Part shown: one piece after another, positions 6,119-13,426 of the stretch
Position numbering within the stretch: position 1 is the first letter of the stretch
Layout: every line of letters starts with the position of its first letter
Source: G020354785 sp965602045
Lineage (GTDB): Bacteria > Bacteroidota > Bacteroidia > Bacteroidales > UBA10428
Direction of reading: 5' to 3'
NCBI GenBank assembly: GCA_965602045.1
Contig: CBFCXR010000051.1
Coordinates: forward strand, 1 to 13,426
Length of the DNA stretch: 13,426 nucleotides
Program-made: the position numbers and the translations under genes
Notes under the pieces: model-generated
Seen by the model: the letters and a program-made list of their open reading frames with translations, nothing else
Told to the model about the DNA's origin: nothing
Databases searched by the model: none

Positions 6119-6883
6119 ATGAAGAAGCTTATCCCGATAATCCTGAAAGTTATACCCAGAAAGTACTTAATAAGATTAAGTTATGTTTTCATGCGCATTA
6201 GCGCGTTATTTTATAAAGGAAATAATGTTGAATGCCCGGTTTGCAGCAGCCGTTTTCGTAAGTTTCTTCCGTATGGCCATAATATTATCAGGGAAAATGT
6301 ATTATGTCCTAAATGTTTATCACTGGAACGGCACAGATTGCTGTGGCTATTTCTCAAAAACAAAACTAATTTTTTTACTGCAAAGCTTAAGGTCCTGCAT
6401 GTGGCACCTGAACAATGCTTTTATTCCAGGTTTAAGAAATTAGAAAATCTGGATTACATTACAGCAGATATGGAATCTCCAATAGCAAACGTCAGATTAG
6501 ATATTCAGAGAATGCCATTTAATGATAATGTATTCGACGTGGTAATTTGCAATCATGTACTTGAGCATGTGGAAAATGATTGTAAAGCAATGGCTGAAAT
6601 TCTGCGAGTAATGAAAAAAGGAGGATTTGCTGTTATGCATGTACCAATGAACTTAAATATGGATAATACTTATGAAGACCCTTCGATTACTAGTCCAAAA
6701 GAAAGGGAAAAACATTTCAGGCAAAAGGATCATTACAGGTTGTACGGGCGGGATTTTCCGGAAAGAGTAAAAAAAGCCGGATTTAAAATTACTGAAGTTA
6801 ACTATACGGATGAACTAAGCAGGCAAACGACTGAAAGGTTCAGGTTAATAAAAAAAGAACTGATGTATGCATACCGGAAATAA
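6119..6883 (+). CDS. class I SAM-dependent methyltransferase with N-terminal Cys4 zinc-knuckle-like segment
   Basis: This 254-residue protein starts with a basic, hydrophobic stretch and then two CPxC knuckles (Cys39/Cys42 and Cys63/Cys66) joined by a linker ending before CLSLERHRLLWLFL; the four cysteines probably hold a zinc ion. From about residue 90 comes a class I methyltransferase (Methyltransf_11-like) core: a first strand VLHVAPE in place of the usual glycine-rich loop, an acidic ITADME at the end of strand two, MPFNDNVFDVVICNHVLEHV for motifs II-III, and a following MKKGG turn. The His-Val-Leu-Glu-His segment is typical of this class. The HVAPE variant with the CPxC pair is a recognisable subfamily, often near surface polysaccharide genes; the substrate is unknown. 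No operon partner is seen: the ilv leader follows and the repeat spacer precedes. Confidence 0.82.
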   Translation: MKKLIPIILKVIPRKYLIRLSYVFMRISALFYKGNNVECPVCSSRFRKFLPYGHNIIRENVLCPKCLSLERHRLLWLFLKNKTNFFTAKLKVLHVAPEQCFYSRFKKLENLDYITADMESPIANVRLDIQRMPFNDNVFDVVICNHVLEHVENDCKAMAEILRVMKKGGFAVMHVPMNLNMDNTYEDPSITSPKEREKHFRQKDHYRLYGRDFPERVKKAGFKITEVNYTDELSRQTTERFRLIKKELMYAYRK

Positions 6884-6925
6884 CAGATTTTTTAATTTTT
6901 TATTAGTAAAATACAAATAATTCTC

Positions 6926-6933
6926 TATATTTG
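6926..6933 (+). promoter_or_regulatory. -7 element of the ilv operon promoter
   Basis: TATATTTG fits the Bacteroidota -7 consensus TAnnTTTG exactly and lies 18 bases before the leader-peptide ATG, so the transcript would start near 6939-6942. No TTG is present at the normal -33 spacing, only T/A-rich sequence, so the promoter may be weak or rely on another contact. Confidence 0.55.
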
Positions 6934-6951
6934 TCAACCAAATAAAGTTGT

Positions 6952-7014
6952 ATGAAAAGTTTCATAGTTATAGTGTCTGTCGTCGTGCTTAGCATTCTCA
7001 GGATGCTGAGGTAA
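6952..7014 (+). CDS. ilv operon leader peptide (attenuator)
   Basis: This 20-codon frame reads MKSFIVIVSVVVLSILRMLR and stops with TAA at 7012-7014. It holds 3 Ile, 5 Val and 3 Leu, the three end products of the pathway encoded directly downstream, with the control codons clustered at 6964-6999. It sits between a promoter-like -7 element and an intrinsic terminator, and its stop codon is the first part of the antiterminator arm. Peptides of this kind (for example IlvL upstream of enteric ilv operons) act as sensors: ribosomes stall when charged Ile, Val or Leu tRNAs are scarce. The peptide itself needs no function. I see no homology claim beyond composition and position; the arrangement is the evidence. 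Confidence 0.85.
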   Translation: MKSFIVIVSVVVLSILRMLR

Positions 7015-7057
7015 GGATGGACCGTGCTATGATTTAAGATATAAAGCCATTCTTACT
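7010..7057 (+). promoter_or_regulatory. antiterminator of the ilv attenuator
   Basis: TAAGGATGG at 7012-7020 is an exact copy of TAAGGATGG at 7060-7068 in the terminator 3' arm. It can therefore pair with CCATTCTTA (7047-7055), the same bases the terminator needs, and G7010-G7011 extend the helix opposite C7056-T7057. The first three bases of the upstream arm are the leader stop codon. A ribosome finishing the leader would cover this arm and allow termination; one stalled at the Ile/Val/Leu codons would leave it free and block the terminator. A small hairpin CTCAG-GATG-CTGAG (6997-7010) just upstream may serve as a pause structure. Confidence 0.75.
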
Positions 7058-7075
7058 ATTAAGGATGGCTTTTTT
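7044..7075 (+). terminator. intrinsic terminator of the ilv attenuator
   Basis: AAGCCATTCTTA (7044-7055) pairs over 12 bp, with one G-U, with TAAGGATGGCTT (7060-7071) around the loop CTAT, and runs straight into six T (7070-7075). It lies 45 bases before the ilvD start, so by position it ends transcription before the structural genes. This is the expected fate when branched-chain amino acids are plentiful. Confidence 0.88.
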
Positions 7076-7119
7076 AGTTTATATATTTTCACTATGATTA
7101 ACAGATAATATTAAATATC

Positions 7120-8943
7120 ATGCAAATAAAATTAAGAAGTTCAATAACAACTGAAGGACGGCGAATGGCCGGTGCAAGAAGTCTTTGGAGAGCAACAGGT
7201 ATGAAAGAAGCGCAATTTGGTAAACCAATTATTGCCATTGTAAATTCATTCACACAGTTTGTGCCAGGGCATACTCACTTGCATGATATTGGTCAGCAAA
7301 TAAAATCGATCATAGAGAATAAGGGTTTCTATGCTGCAGAATTCAACACTATTGCCATCGATGACGGAATTGCTATGGGCCATGATGGAATGCTTTACTC
7401 ATTACCATCACGCGACCTTATTGCAGACAGTGTTGAGTATATGTGTAATGCACATAAAGCAGATGCTATGATCTGCATCAGCAATTGCGATAAAATTACT
7501 CCGGGGATGCAAATGGCAGCAATGCGTTTGAATATCCCTGCGGTTTTTGTTTCAGGGGGGCCCATGGAAGCAGGAGTAGTCAGGGATAAAAAGTATGATT
7601 TGGTTGATGCAATGGTAATGGCTGGTGATAAAAACATATCTGACAGTGAATTGCAGGAAATTGAGCTTAATGCTTGTCCGACATGCGGTTCATGTTCCGG
7701 TATGTTTACAGCGAACTCCATGAATTGTCTGAATGAAGGAATAGGACTGGCTTTGCCTGGAAACGGCACAGTGGTAGCAACTCATACAAATCGCATAAAA
7801 ATATTTGAGAGAGCAGCAGACCTGATAATAGAAAATACAAAAAAATACTATGAGCAGGGAGACAAATCGGTATTACCTCGGTCTATTGCTTCAAAGGCTG
7901 CATTTACAAATGCCATGGCTCTGGATATTGCAATGGGAGGTTCAACTAACACGGTACTTCATATTTTAGCAATTGCCAGAGAAGCAGAAGTTGACTTTAC
8001 CATGAAAGACATAGATGATCTTTCAAGTAAAATCCCGGTTTTATGCAAAGTTGCACCAAGCTCAAAATACCATGTTGAAGATGTTAACCGGGCTGGGGGT
8101 ATTTTAGGCATTTTAGGGGAACTTGAGCGAGGTAATTTAATTGATACATCAGTAATAAGAGTAGACGGATTGACTTTGGGTGAAGCAATTGAAAGATATG
8201 ATGTAACCAGAGATACGGTAACCAATGATGCCATAGAATTGTTTAAAAGCGCTCCTTTTGGTAAAAAAAATTTAAAATTGGGTTCTCAAAATGCTAAATA
8301 TGAATTGGAACTTGACAGAAAAAACGGATGTATCAGAAATATAGAAAATTGCTATAGCAAAGATGGAGGCCTGGCTATACTTTTTGGCAATATTGCACGC
8401 AAGGGCTGTGTTGTTAAAACCGCCGGAGTTGACGAATCTATCTTTGCATTTAAAGGCACTGCTAAAATATATGAATCCCAGGAATCGGCTTGCGACGATA
8501 TCCTTGGGGACAAATTGGTGGCGGGAAATATTGCAGTTATCAGATACGAAGGTCCAAAAGGCGGTCCGGGGATGCAGGAGATGTTATACCCTACATCTTA
8601 TATACGATCAAAAGGATTGGGAAAACAATGTGCACTAATAACTGACGGCAGATTTTCAGGGGGAACATCCGGACTGTCAATAGGGCACATATCTCCTGAA
8701 GCTGCTGCAGGAGGAGAAATAGGTTTATTAAGAGAAGGAGATATAATAGAAATAAATATTCCTGAAAGAAAAATTAACGTACTTCTGTCAGATAAGGAAC
8801 TAAAAACCAGAAGAAAAAAAGAGAAAAAAAGAGGAGATAAGGCTTTTACACCTTTAAAAAGAAACAGGGATATATCAAAAGCACTTAAGGCCTATGCAAA
8901 GCTGGTAACATCGGCTGATGCAGGTGCAGTAAGAGATATTTAA
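7120..8943 (+). CDS. ilvD: dihydroxy-acid dehydratase
   Basis: IlvD dehydrates 2,3-dihydroxy-isovalerate and 2,3-dihydroxy-3-methylvalerate to the keto acids that become valine/leucine and isoleucine. The 607-residue length is normal. The hallmarks are IAIDDGIAMGHDGM (79-91), the iron-sulfur cysteine in CDKITPG (Cys123), the CPTCGSCSGM cluster region (186-195), ASKAAFTNAM, DIAMGGSTN and, near the C terminus, DGRFSGGTSGLSIGH with the catalytic serine. At the position where [2Fe-2S] members have a third cysteine (PCN) this protein has Gly50-His51 in VPGH, as in E. coli IlvD, which argues for an oxygen-sensitive [4Fe-4S] cluster. It is the first structural gene after the attenuator, and ilvB follows after 29 bases. 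Confidence 0.97.
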   Translation: MQIKLRSSITTEGRRMAGARSLWRATGMKEAQFGKPIIAIVNSFTQFVPGHTHLHDIGQQIKSIIENKGFYAAEFNTIAIDDGIAMGHDGMLYSLPSRDLIADSVEYMCNAHKADAMICISNCDKITPGMQMAAMRLNIPAVFVSGGPMEAGVVRDKKYDLVDAMVMAGDKNISDSELQEIELNACPTCGSCSGMFTANSMNCLNEGIGLALPGNGTVVATHTNRIKIFERAADLIIENTKKYYEQGDKSVLPRSIASKAAFTNAMALDIAMGGSTNTVLHILAIAREAEVDFTMKDIDDLSSKIPVLCKVAPSSKYHVEDVNRAGGILGILGELERGNLIDTSVIRVDGLTLGEAIERYDVTRDTVTNDAIELFKSAPFGKKNLKLGSQNAKYELELDRKNGCIRNIENCYSKDGGLAILFGNIARKGCVVKTAGVDESIFAFKGTAKIYESQESACDDILGDKLVAGNIAVIRYEGPKGGPGMQEMLYPTSYIRSKGLGKQCALITDGRFSGGTSGLSIGHISPEAAAGGEIGLLREGDIIEINIPERKINVLLSDKELKTRRKKEKKRGDKAFTPLKRNRDISKALKAYAKLVTSADAGAVRDI

Positions 8944-8972
8944 TTCAAAGCAATTAAAAAAATATTTAAAAA

Positions 8973-10703
8973 ATGAAAACACAAACGCCATCAACAGATA
9001 CAAATAAAACAATCAGGGTTACAGGCTCAGAGGCAGTATTGCTGTCACTGATAGAAGAAAATGTTGAAGTTATATTTGGGTACCCGGGAGGAACAATAAT
9101 GCCTGTATATGATGAATTAATGAACTATAAGAAAAAATTAAGGCACATACTTACACGGCATGAGCAGGGAGCTATTCATGCCGCCGAGGGTTACGCAAGG
9201 GTAACCGGTAAAGTAGGTGTTTGCATGTCAACATCAGGACCGGGAGCTACAAATTTAATTACAGGAATTGCAAATGCCATGGTTGATTCAACACCAATTG
9301 TCTGTATTACCGGCCAGGTAATTGCCCCTCTTTTAGGTACAGATGCTTTTCAGGAAACTGATATAATAGGTATCTCCATGCCTGTTACCAAGTGGAACTA
9401 CCTGATTACAAAACCTGAAGAAATACCTGAAGTTATTGCCCAGGCATTTTATATTGCCAGTACAGGACGTCCGGGGCCTGTTGTGATTGACCTGGTAAAA
9501 AATGCACAGTTTGGCGAACTTGAATTTAAGTACAAGAAATGTACTTCAATAAGGAGTTATATTCCGAATCCTGAAATCAAAAAGGATAATATTAATAAAG
9601 CAGCGAAACTTATTAACGAATCAAAAAAGCCTTTTGTATTATTCGGACAGGGAATTATTCTCGGCAGAGCTGAAAATGAATTTCGCACATTTATTGAAAA
9701 ATCCGGAATACCCGCTGCATGGACCATTCTGGGAAAATCAGCATTACCTACCGATCATCCATTAAATGTTGGTATGCTGGGGATGCATGGAAATTACGGA
9801 ACAAATATAAAAACCAATGAATGTGATTTGCTTATTGCTATAGGTATGAGATTTGATGACCGTGTTACAGGTGATCTTAGTAAATATGCAAAACAGGCTA
9901 AAATTATTCATATGGATATTGATCCGGCAGAGATAAATAAGATTATAAAACCTGATATTGCTATTCTTGGAGATGTCAAAGAAACATTACCGTTGCTAAC
10001 CAAACAAGTTGAAAAAAAATCCCATGATTCATGGATAAAGGAATTTAAAAATTGTGATAAAATAGAATATGACAAGGTTATTAGTAAAGACTTATACCCT
10101 GATAAACCCGGGATGACAATGGGAGAGGTTATGCGGATAATTACTGAAAAAACTAAAGGAGAAGCAATAATTGTAACTGATGTTGGGCAGCAACAAATGT
10201 TCGCATCAAGATATGCAAAAATGAATAATACACGTAGCTTTGTTACATCAGGAGGTTTGGGTACTATGGGATTTGGATTACCCGCAGCACATGGGGCCAA
10301 GATCGGCGCTCCTGACAAGGTAGTTATTGGAATTATAGGGGATGGCGGATTTCAAATGACTATCCAGGAACTTGCTACAATTAACCAAACCGGAGCTGAA
10401 GTGAAAATAGTACTACTGAACAATACATACCTCGGTATGGTAAGACAATGGCAACAAATGTTCTTTAACAGAAGATATTCGGAAACCCAATTAAAAAATC
10501 CCGACTTTATCAAGGTAGCAGAAGGTTTCGGTATTAAGGGCAACAGAATCCAAAAAAGGAAATTACTTGAATCAGGTATCCAGAAAATGCTCGATTATAA
10601 AGGACCGTTTTTACTTGAAATTGCCATCGAAAAAGAGGCTAATGTCTTTCCAATGGTCCCTCCAGGTGCGTCAGTCTCGGATATTATTCTGGCTGCTAAA
10701 TAG
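8973..10703 (+). CDS. ilvB: acetolactate synthase, large (catalytic) subunit
   Basis: This subunit joins two pyruvates, or pyruvate and 2-ketobutyrate, to acetolactate or acetohydroxybutyrate with thiamine diphosphate, the first common step of branched-chain amino acid synthesis. The 576 residues show the three domains of the family: an N-terminal TPP-binding domain with GYPGGTIMPVYDEL and the catalytic Glu64 in TRHEQGA; a central FAD-binding domain (about 190-340) with GMLGMHG and the DDRVTG loop; and a C-terminal domain with the Mg-TPP motif GDGGF...LLNN, followed by LGMVRQWQ. Family features favour the anabolic FAD-dependent enzyme over catabolic AlsS, and the regulatory subunit gene follows 50 bases later. 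No terminator is seen in that gap. Confidence 0.96.
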   Translation: MKTQTPSTDTNKTIRVTGSEAVLLSLIEENVEVIFGYPGGTIMPVYDELMNYKKKLRHILTRHEQGAIHAAEGYARVTGKVGVCMSTSGPGATNLITGIANAMVDSTPIVCITGQVIAPLLGTDAFQETDIIGISMPVTKWNYLITKPEEIPEVIAQAFYIASTGRPGPVVIDLVKNAQFGELEFKYKKCTSIRSYIPNPEIKKDNINKAAKLINESKKPFVLFGQGIILGRAENEFRTFIEKSGIPAAWTILGKSALPTDHPLNVGMLGMHGNYGTNIKTNECDLLIAIGMRFDDRVTGDLSKYAKQAKIIHMDIDPAEINKIIKPDIAILGDVKETLPLLTKQVEKKSHDSWIKEFKNCDKIEYDKVISKDLYPDKPGMTMGEVMRIITEKTKGEAIIVTDVGQQQMFASRYAKMNNTRSFVTSGGLGTMGFGLPAAHGAKIGAPDKVVIGIIGDGGFQMTIQELATINQTGAEVKIVLLNNTYLGMVRQWQQMFFNRRYSETQLKNPDFIKVAEGFGIKGNRIQKRKLLESGIQKMLDYKGPFLLEIAIEKEANVFPMVPPGASVSDIILAAK

Positions 10704-10753
10704 TAAATTAACTTTTATAAATTATTGAAAAACAAGACTTAAATTAATTCAAA

Positions 10754-11305
10754 ATGAAAAAATCATATACAATAACAGCCTTTTCTGAGAACCGTGTTGG
10801 CTTACTAAACAGAATCACAATTGTATTTACCAGAAGACAAGTTAATATTGAAAGTCTTGCCGTATCAGCCTCAGCGATTAAAGGCATTCATAAGTTCACT
10901 ATTGTAGTTGAAGATACAAAAGCGAAGGTTGAAAAAGTAGTTAGTCAAATTGAAAAACTTGTTGAAGTAATTAAAGCATATTATCATACTGATGATGAAA
11001 TAGTATACCAGGAAATAGCATTGTACAAAGTAATGACTAATGCAATACTCGAAAGTAAAACCCTGGAAAAAATGATAAGAAGCTATAATGCCCGTATACT
11101 GGAAATCACACCTGAGTATACGGTAATTGAAAAAACCGGCCATAAAGAAGAAACCCAGGAATTGTTTAGTAAATTAAACAAGTATGGAGTAAAGCAATTT
11201 ACACGGTCGGGAAGAGTAGCTATAACAAAACTCAGTAAAGAACTTCTGAGTTCATATCTTGATGAAATAAAAGATAAAGAATCAATATATTCAAGTAATA
11301 ATTAA
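10754..11305 (+). CDS. ilvN: acetolactate synthase, small (regulatory) subunit
   Basis: This 183-residue protein begins with an ACT domain (about 1-75) carrying FSENRVGLLNRITIVFTRRQVNIESL, the standard valine-binding and dimer-forming module of IlvN/IlvH. The second half (about 80-175) is the C-terminal domain that activates the large subunit, with YKVMTNAI, EYTVIEKTGHKEE and GVKQFTRSGRVAITK. The length is typical. In characterised enzymes the small subunit raises the activity of IlvB and gives feedback inhibition by valine; whether that inhibition holds here cannot be read off. It lies between ilvB and ilvC, with 15 bases to ilvC. Confidence 0.94.
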   Translation: MKKSYTITAFSENRVGLLNRITIVFTRRQVNIESLAVSASAIKGIHKFTIVVEDTKAKVEKVVSQIEKLVEVIKAYYHTDDEIVYQEIALYKVMTNAILESKTLEKMIRSYNARILEITPEYTVIEKTGHKEETQELFSKLNKYGVKQFTRSGRVAITKLSKELLSSYLDEIKDKESIYSSNN

Positions 11306-11320
11306 TAATTAACTGAAATT

Positions 11321-12367
11321 ATGGCAAAATTAAATTTTGGCGGAGTTGAAGAAAATATAATAACCCGGGAAGAATTTCCATTATCAAAAGCACGGGAAAT
11401 TTTAAAAGATGAAATTGTTGCAGTAATTGGTTATGGTGTTCAGGGACCTGCACAGTCACTGAATATGAAAGACAATGGAATCAATGTAATTATCGGTCAG
11501 GCTCCTGAGTTTAAGGATGACTGGAATAGAGCTGTAAATGACGGATGGGTACCCGGTGAAACATTATTTCCAATAGAAGAGGCTGCCCGCATAGCAACCG
11601 TTATTCAATATCTTGTATCTGACGCAGCTCAGAGAGATATCTGGCCCAAACTAAAGCCGTGTTTAAATGAAGGAAATGCATTATATTTCTCACATGGTTT
11701 TTCAATAACCTATAAAGAGCAAACCGGAGTAATTCCTCCTGATAACGTTGATGTAATTTTAGTTGCGCCCAAAGGCTCAGGAACAAGTGTAAGAAGAAAC
11801 TTCCTTGCCGGTACAGGAATTAACTCAAGTTATGCAATATTCCAGGATTATACAGGTAAAGCAAAAGACAGGACAATTGCATTAGGTATTGCAATTGGCT
11901 CGGGTTACCTGTTTCCAACAACATTTGAAAATGAAGTCTATAGTGATCTAACAGGAGAAAGAGGTGTTTTAATGGGTGCATTAGCAGGAATTATGGAAGC
12001 ACAATATGATGTACTTCGTGAAAACGGTCATAGCCCAAGTGAAGCATTCAATGAGACAGTTGAAGAACTCACGCAAAGCTTAATCCGGCTGGTTGATGAA
12101 AACGGAATGGACTGGATGTATTCAAATTGCAGCGCAACTGCCCAAAGAGGAGCACTGGACTGGCTGCCGAAATTCAAAAAAGCCAGTTTACCTGTTTTTA
12201 GAGAATTGTACCAGCGAGTAAGAAAAGGAGAAGAAACAAAAGTAGTCCTGGCACGCACAGGACATCCCAATTATAAAGCTGAATTAGATGCTGAATTAAA
12301 GCAAATGAGGGAATCAGAAATGTGGGATGCGGGAGCACAGGTTAGAAAGCTAAGGCCTAAAACATAA
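11321..12367 (+). CDS. ilvC: ketol-acid reductoisomerase (class I), predicted NADH-preferring
   Basis: IlvC isomerises and reduces acetolactate or acetohydroxybutyrate to the dihydroxy acids used by IlvD. The 348-residue length and single knotted C-terminal domain are those of class I enzymes. Visible are the dinucleotide-binding GYGVQGPAQ (37-45), the SHGF and APKGSGTSVRR segments, the Mg ligands in DLTGERG, and FNETVEELTQSL. The loop after the second strand reads GQAPEFKDDW (59-68): it lacks the Arg/Lys and terminal Ser that hold the 2'-phosphate of NADPH, and has Glu63, Asp66 and Asp67 instead. In this family Asp at that place goes with NADH use, so NADH preference is inferred. It is the last gene of the operon, before a strong terminator. 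Confidence 0.95.
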   Translation: MAKLNFGGVEENIITREEFPLSKAREILKDEIVAVIGYGVQGPAQSLNMKDNGINVIIGQAPEFKDDWNRAVNDGWVPGETLFPIEEAARIATVIQYLVSDAAQRDIWPKLKPCLNEGNALYFSHGFSITYKEQTGVIPPDNVDVILVAPKGSGTSVRRNFLAGTGINSSYAIFQDYTGKAKDRTIALGIAIGSGYLFPTTFENEVYSDLTGERGVLMGALAGIMEAQYDVLRENGHSPSEAFNETVEELTQSLIRLVDENGMDWMYSNCSATAQRGALDWLPKFKKASLPVFRELYQRVRKGEETKVVLARTGHPNYKAELDAELKQMRESEMWDAGAQVRKLRPKT

Positions 12368-12374
12368 ATCCAAT

Positions 12375-12413
12375 AAAAAAGCCACTTCAAAAATTCAAGA
12401 AGTGGCTTTTTTT
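12375..12413. terminator. bidirectional intrinsic terminator after ilvC
   Basis: GCCACTTC (12381-12388) pairs with GAAGTGGC (12399-12406) around a 10-base loop. Six A precede the stem and seven T follow it, so the hairpin has a U-tract in both directions. It lies 8 bases after ilvC and 25 bases after the stop of the converging CARDB gene, and probably ends both transcripts. Confidence 0.9.
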
Positions 12414-12437
12414 ATTTTAGTAATAATTATTTGAGTC

Positions 12438-13426
12438 CTAGTTTATTCTTAAAATCCTTTCATAGATTATAGTTTCAGACTTAACTCTGATTATATATAC
12501 TCCCGAACAAACTTTCCTGCTGTCTAAGTCAAATCCGTCCCAAACAATATCAAAGCTTCCGGATTCCGGAATGCCATGATAAACATTACACATTACTTTT
12601 CCATTTAAATCAATAATATCTATATCTACTAAATCTCTTTTATTCATTTTAATATTGATATTCAGACTTTCTCTAAATGGATTAGGATAACTGGTAATAC
12701 TTATATCCTGTTCATCAATTTCCTGTGTGAGAATATCTGTTACACCTATTTCAACTAATGTTACAGTGTTGCATCCTGAATTATTTGATTCATTTTCTTC
12801 AGTGATACTGTTGTCAACATCAGTAATAATTCCCAGAAAATAATTCCCATTTGGTATTCCCGTGAAATTTGCCAATAACCCTGAAGATGTATAAATACCT
12901 CCACCAGGGATAATATCCGAGTGAGAATTTGAAGCTATTAAATGATCGGCAAATCCTATGGAAGTATTATCAGATAAATAAACATTATCTTTAATATTAC
13001 CTGATGCCGGAAGAGAGCCGATATTTGAAATTTCATAATTGTAAATAACACTGGAACTTAATGCAACAAGTACATTTACATTGCTTACTGTCAAATCAGG
13101 TAATGGGCCTAATGATATAACAACCATGGGTGAATCATCATAGCCGGTATTATTTGACTCATTATCTTCAGTTATATCATCATATACATCTGTAATAACT
13201 CCTAAATAATAACTGCCGTCAGGAACACCTGTAACAGTAGTATTAAGTATTCCTGAATTATACGTGCCTCCTGGTGGTATAACGTCTGAAACAGACTCCC
13301 ATTCTATAAAATGATCAAATATAGAAATTTCTGTATCTAGTGATAAATATATCTCATTATCAAATATATTTCCTGATGAAGCTGCACTTCCAATATTGGA
13401 TATTGTATATTCATAGCTAATATCAG
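12438..13426 (-). CDS. secreted CARDB-repeat protein with type IX secretion sorting domain (5' partial)
   Basis: The minus-strand frame stays open from the stop at 12438 to the window edge, so about 329 C-terminal residues are visible and the ATG at 13127 is internal. Two similar modules are seen, each with the sequence YEISNIGS or YTISNIGS, then IKDNVYLS or IFDNEIYLS, an IIPGGG or VIPPGG turn, a GNYFLG or GSYYLG strand, and ITDVDNSITEENESNN or its near copy. They fit CARDB-type cell-adhesion beta-sandwich repeats. The last ~85 residues start at SYPNPFRESL and hold IDIIDLNGKV, GVYIIRV and a final strand, the Por secretion-system (T9SS type A) sorting domain. Such proteins are exported through the outer membrane, with the domain cleaved on release or anchoring. 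Specific binding partner unknown. It converges on ilvC. Confidence 0.88.
   Translation of the reverse strand, partial: DISYEYTISNIGSAASSGNIFDNEIYLSLDTEISIFDHFIEWESVSDVIPPGGTYNSGILNTTVTGVPDGSYYLGVITDVYDDITEDNESNNTGYDDSPMVVISLGPLPDLTVSNVNVLVALSSSVIYNYEISNIGSLPASGNIKDNVYLSDNTSIGFADHLIASNSHSDIIPGGGIYTSSGLLANFTGIPNGNYFLGIITDVDNSITEENESNNSGCNTVTLVEIGVTDILTQEIDEQDISITSYPNPFRESLNINIKMNKRDLVDIDIIDLNGKVMCNVYHGIPESGSFDIVWDGFDLDSRKVCSGVYIIRVKSETIIYERILRIN

Noticed and set aside
6939..7119. T-box riboswitch as the explanation of the ilv leader
   Set aside because: There is no T-box consensus or specifier-loop arrangement, the leader is too short, and a coding frame rich in Ile/Val/Leu explains the terminator better.
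7395..7769. Long minus-strand frame inside ilvD, and similar antisense frames in ilvB, ilvN and ilvC
   Set aside because: These are shadows of strongly conserved coding sequence on the + strand and resemble no known family.
12438..13127. ATG 13127 as the start of the CARDB protein
   Set aside because: The frame continues upstream without a stop to the window edge and encodes a second copy of the same module, so the gene is partial.

Overview
The window looks like a low-GC member of the Bacteroidota (Bacteroidales or a relative). The evidence is a type IX secretion (Por) sorting domain at the right end, a DUF4199 membrane protein, promoter-like TAnnTTTG (-7) motifs instead of TATAAT boxes, few Shine-Dalgarno sequences, and a Bacteroidota-like IlvC. 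No mobile element, tRNA or CRISPR array was found. Both edges cut through a gene.

Left region (1-2520, + strand): three tightly packed genes for ADP/GDP-heptose-type sugar synthesis. They are a GmhB-like HAD heptose-bisphosphate phosphatase fused to a P-loop kinase-like domain (5' end missing), a GHMP kinase of the HddA type, and a GmhA-like SIS isomerase. Overlapping stop and start codons suggest translational coupling. Facing them (2531-5046, - strand) is a probable operon of a DUF4199 membrane protein and two membrane-anchored family 2 glycosyltransferases. Together the left third is about surface glycan precursors and their transfer.

Middle region (5120-6883): a small bacterial SRP RNA gene (ffs) with a good Bacteroidota promoter and its own terminator, a VOC/glyoxalase-fold protein on the - strand, a 265-bp spacer full of short direct and inverted repeats, and a SAM-dependent methyltransferase with an N-terminal four-cysteine zinc-knuckle-like segment.

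Right region (6926-12413, + strand): a complete ilvD-ilvB-ilvN-ilvC operon for the common part of valine, isoleucine and leucine synthesis. It is preceded by what looks like a classical ribosome-mediated attenuator: a 20-residue leader peptide with 11 Ile/Val/Leu residues, then a strong intrinsic terminator whose 5' arm can instead pair with an exact 9-nt copy of the terminator's 3' arm located at the leader stop codon. The operon ends in a strong, probably bidirectional terminator. IlvC carries an acidic cofactor loop suggesting NADH rather than NADPH use, and IlvD has the residue pattern of [4Fe-4S] dehydratases.

Right edge (12438-13426, - strand): the C-terminal part of a large secreted protein with CARDB-like repeats and a T9SS type A sorting domain. 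Its reading frame stays open to the window edge.

The most rewarding items for follow-up are the ilv attenuator, the phosphatase-kinase fusion, and the IlvC cofactor loop.
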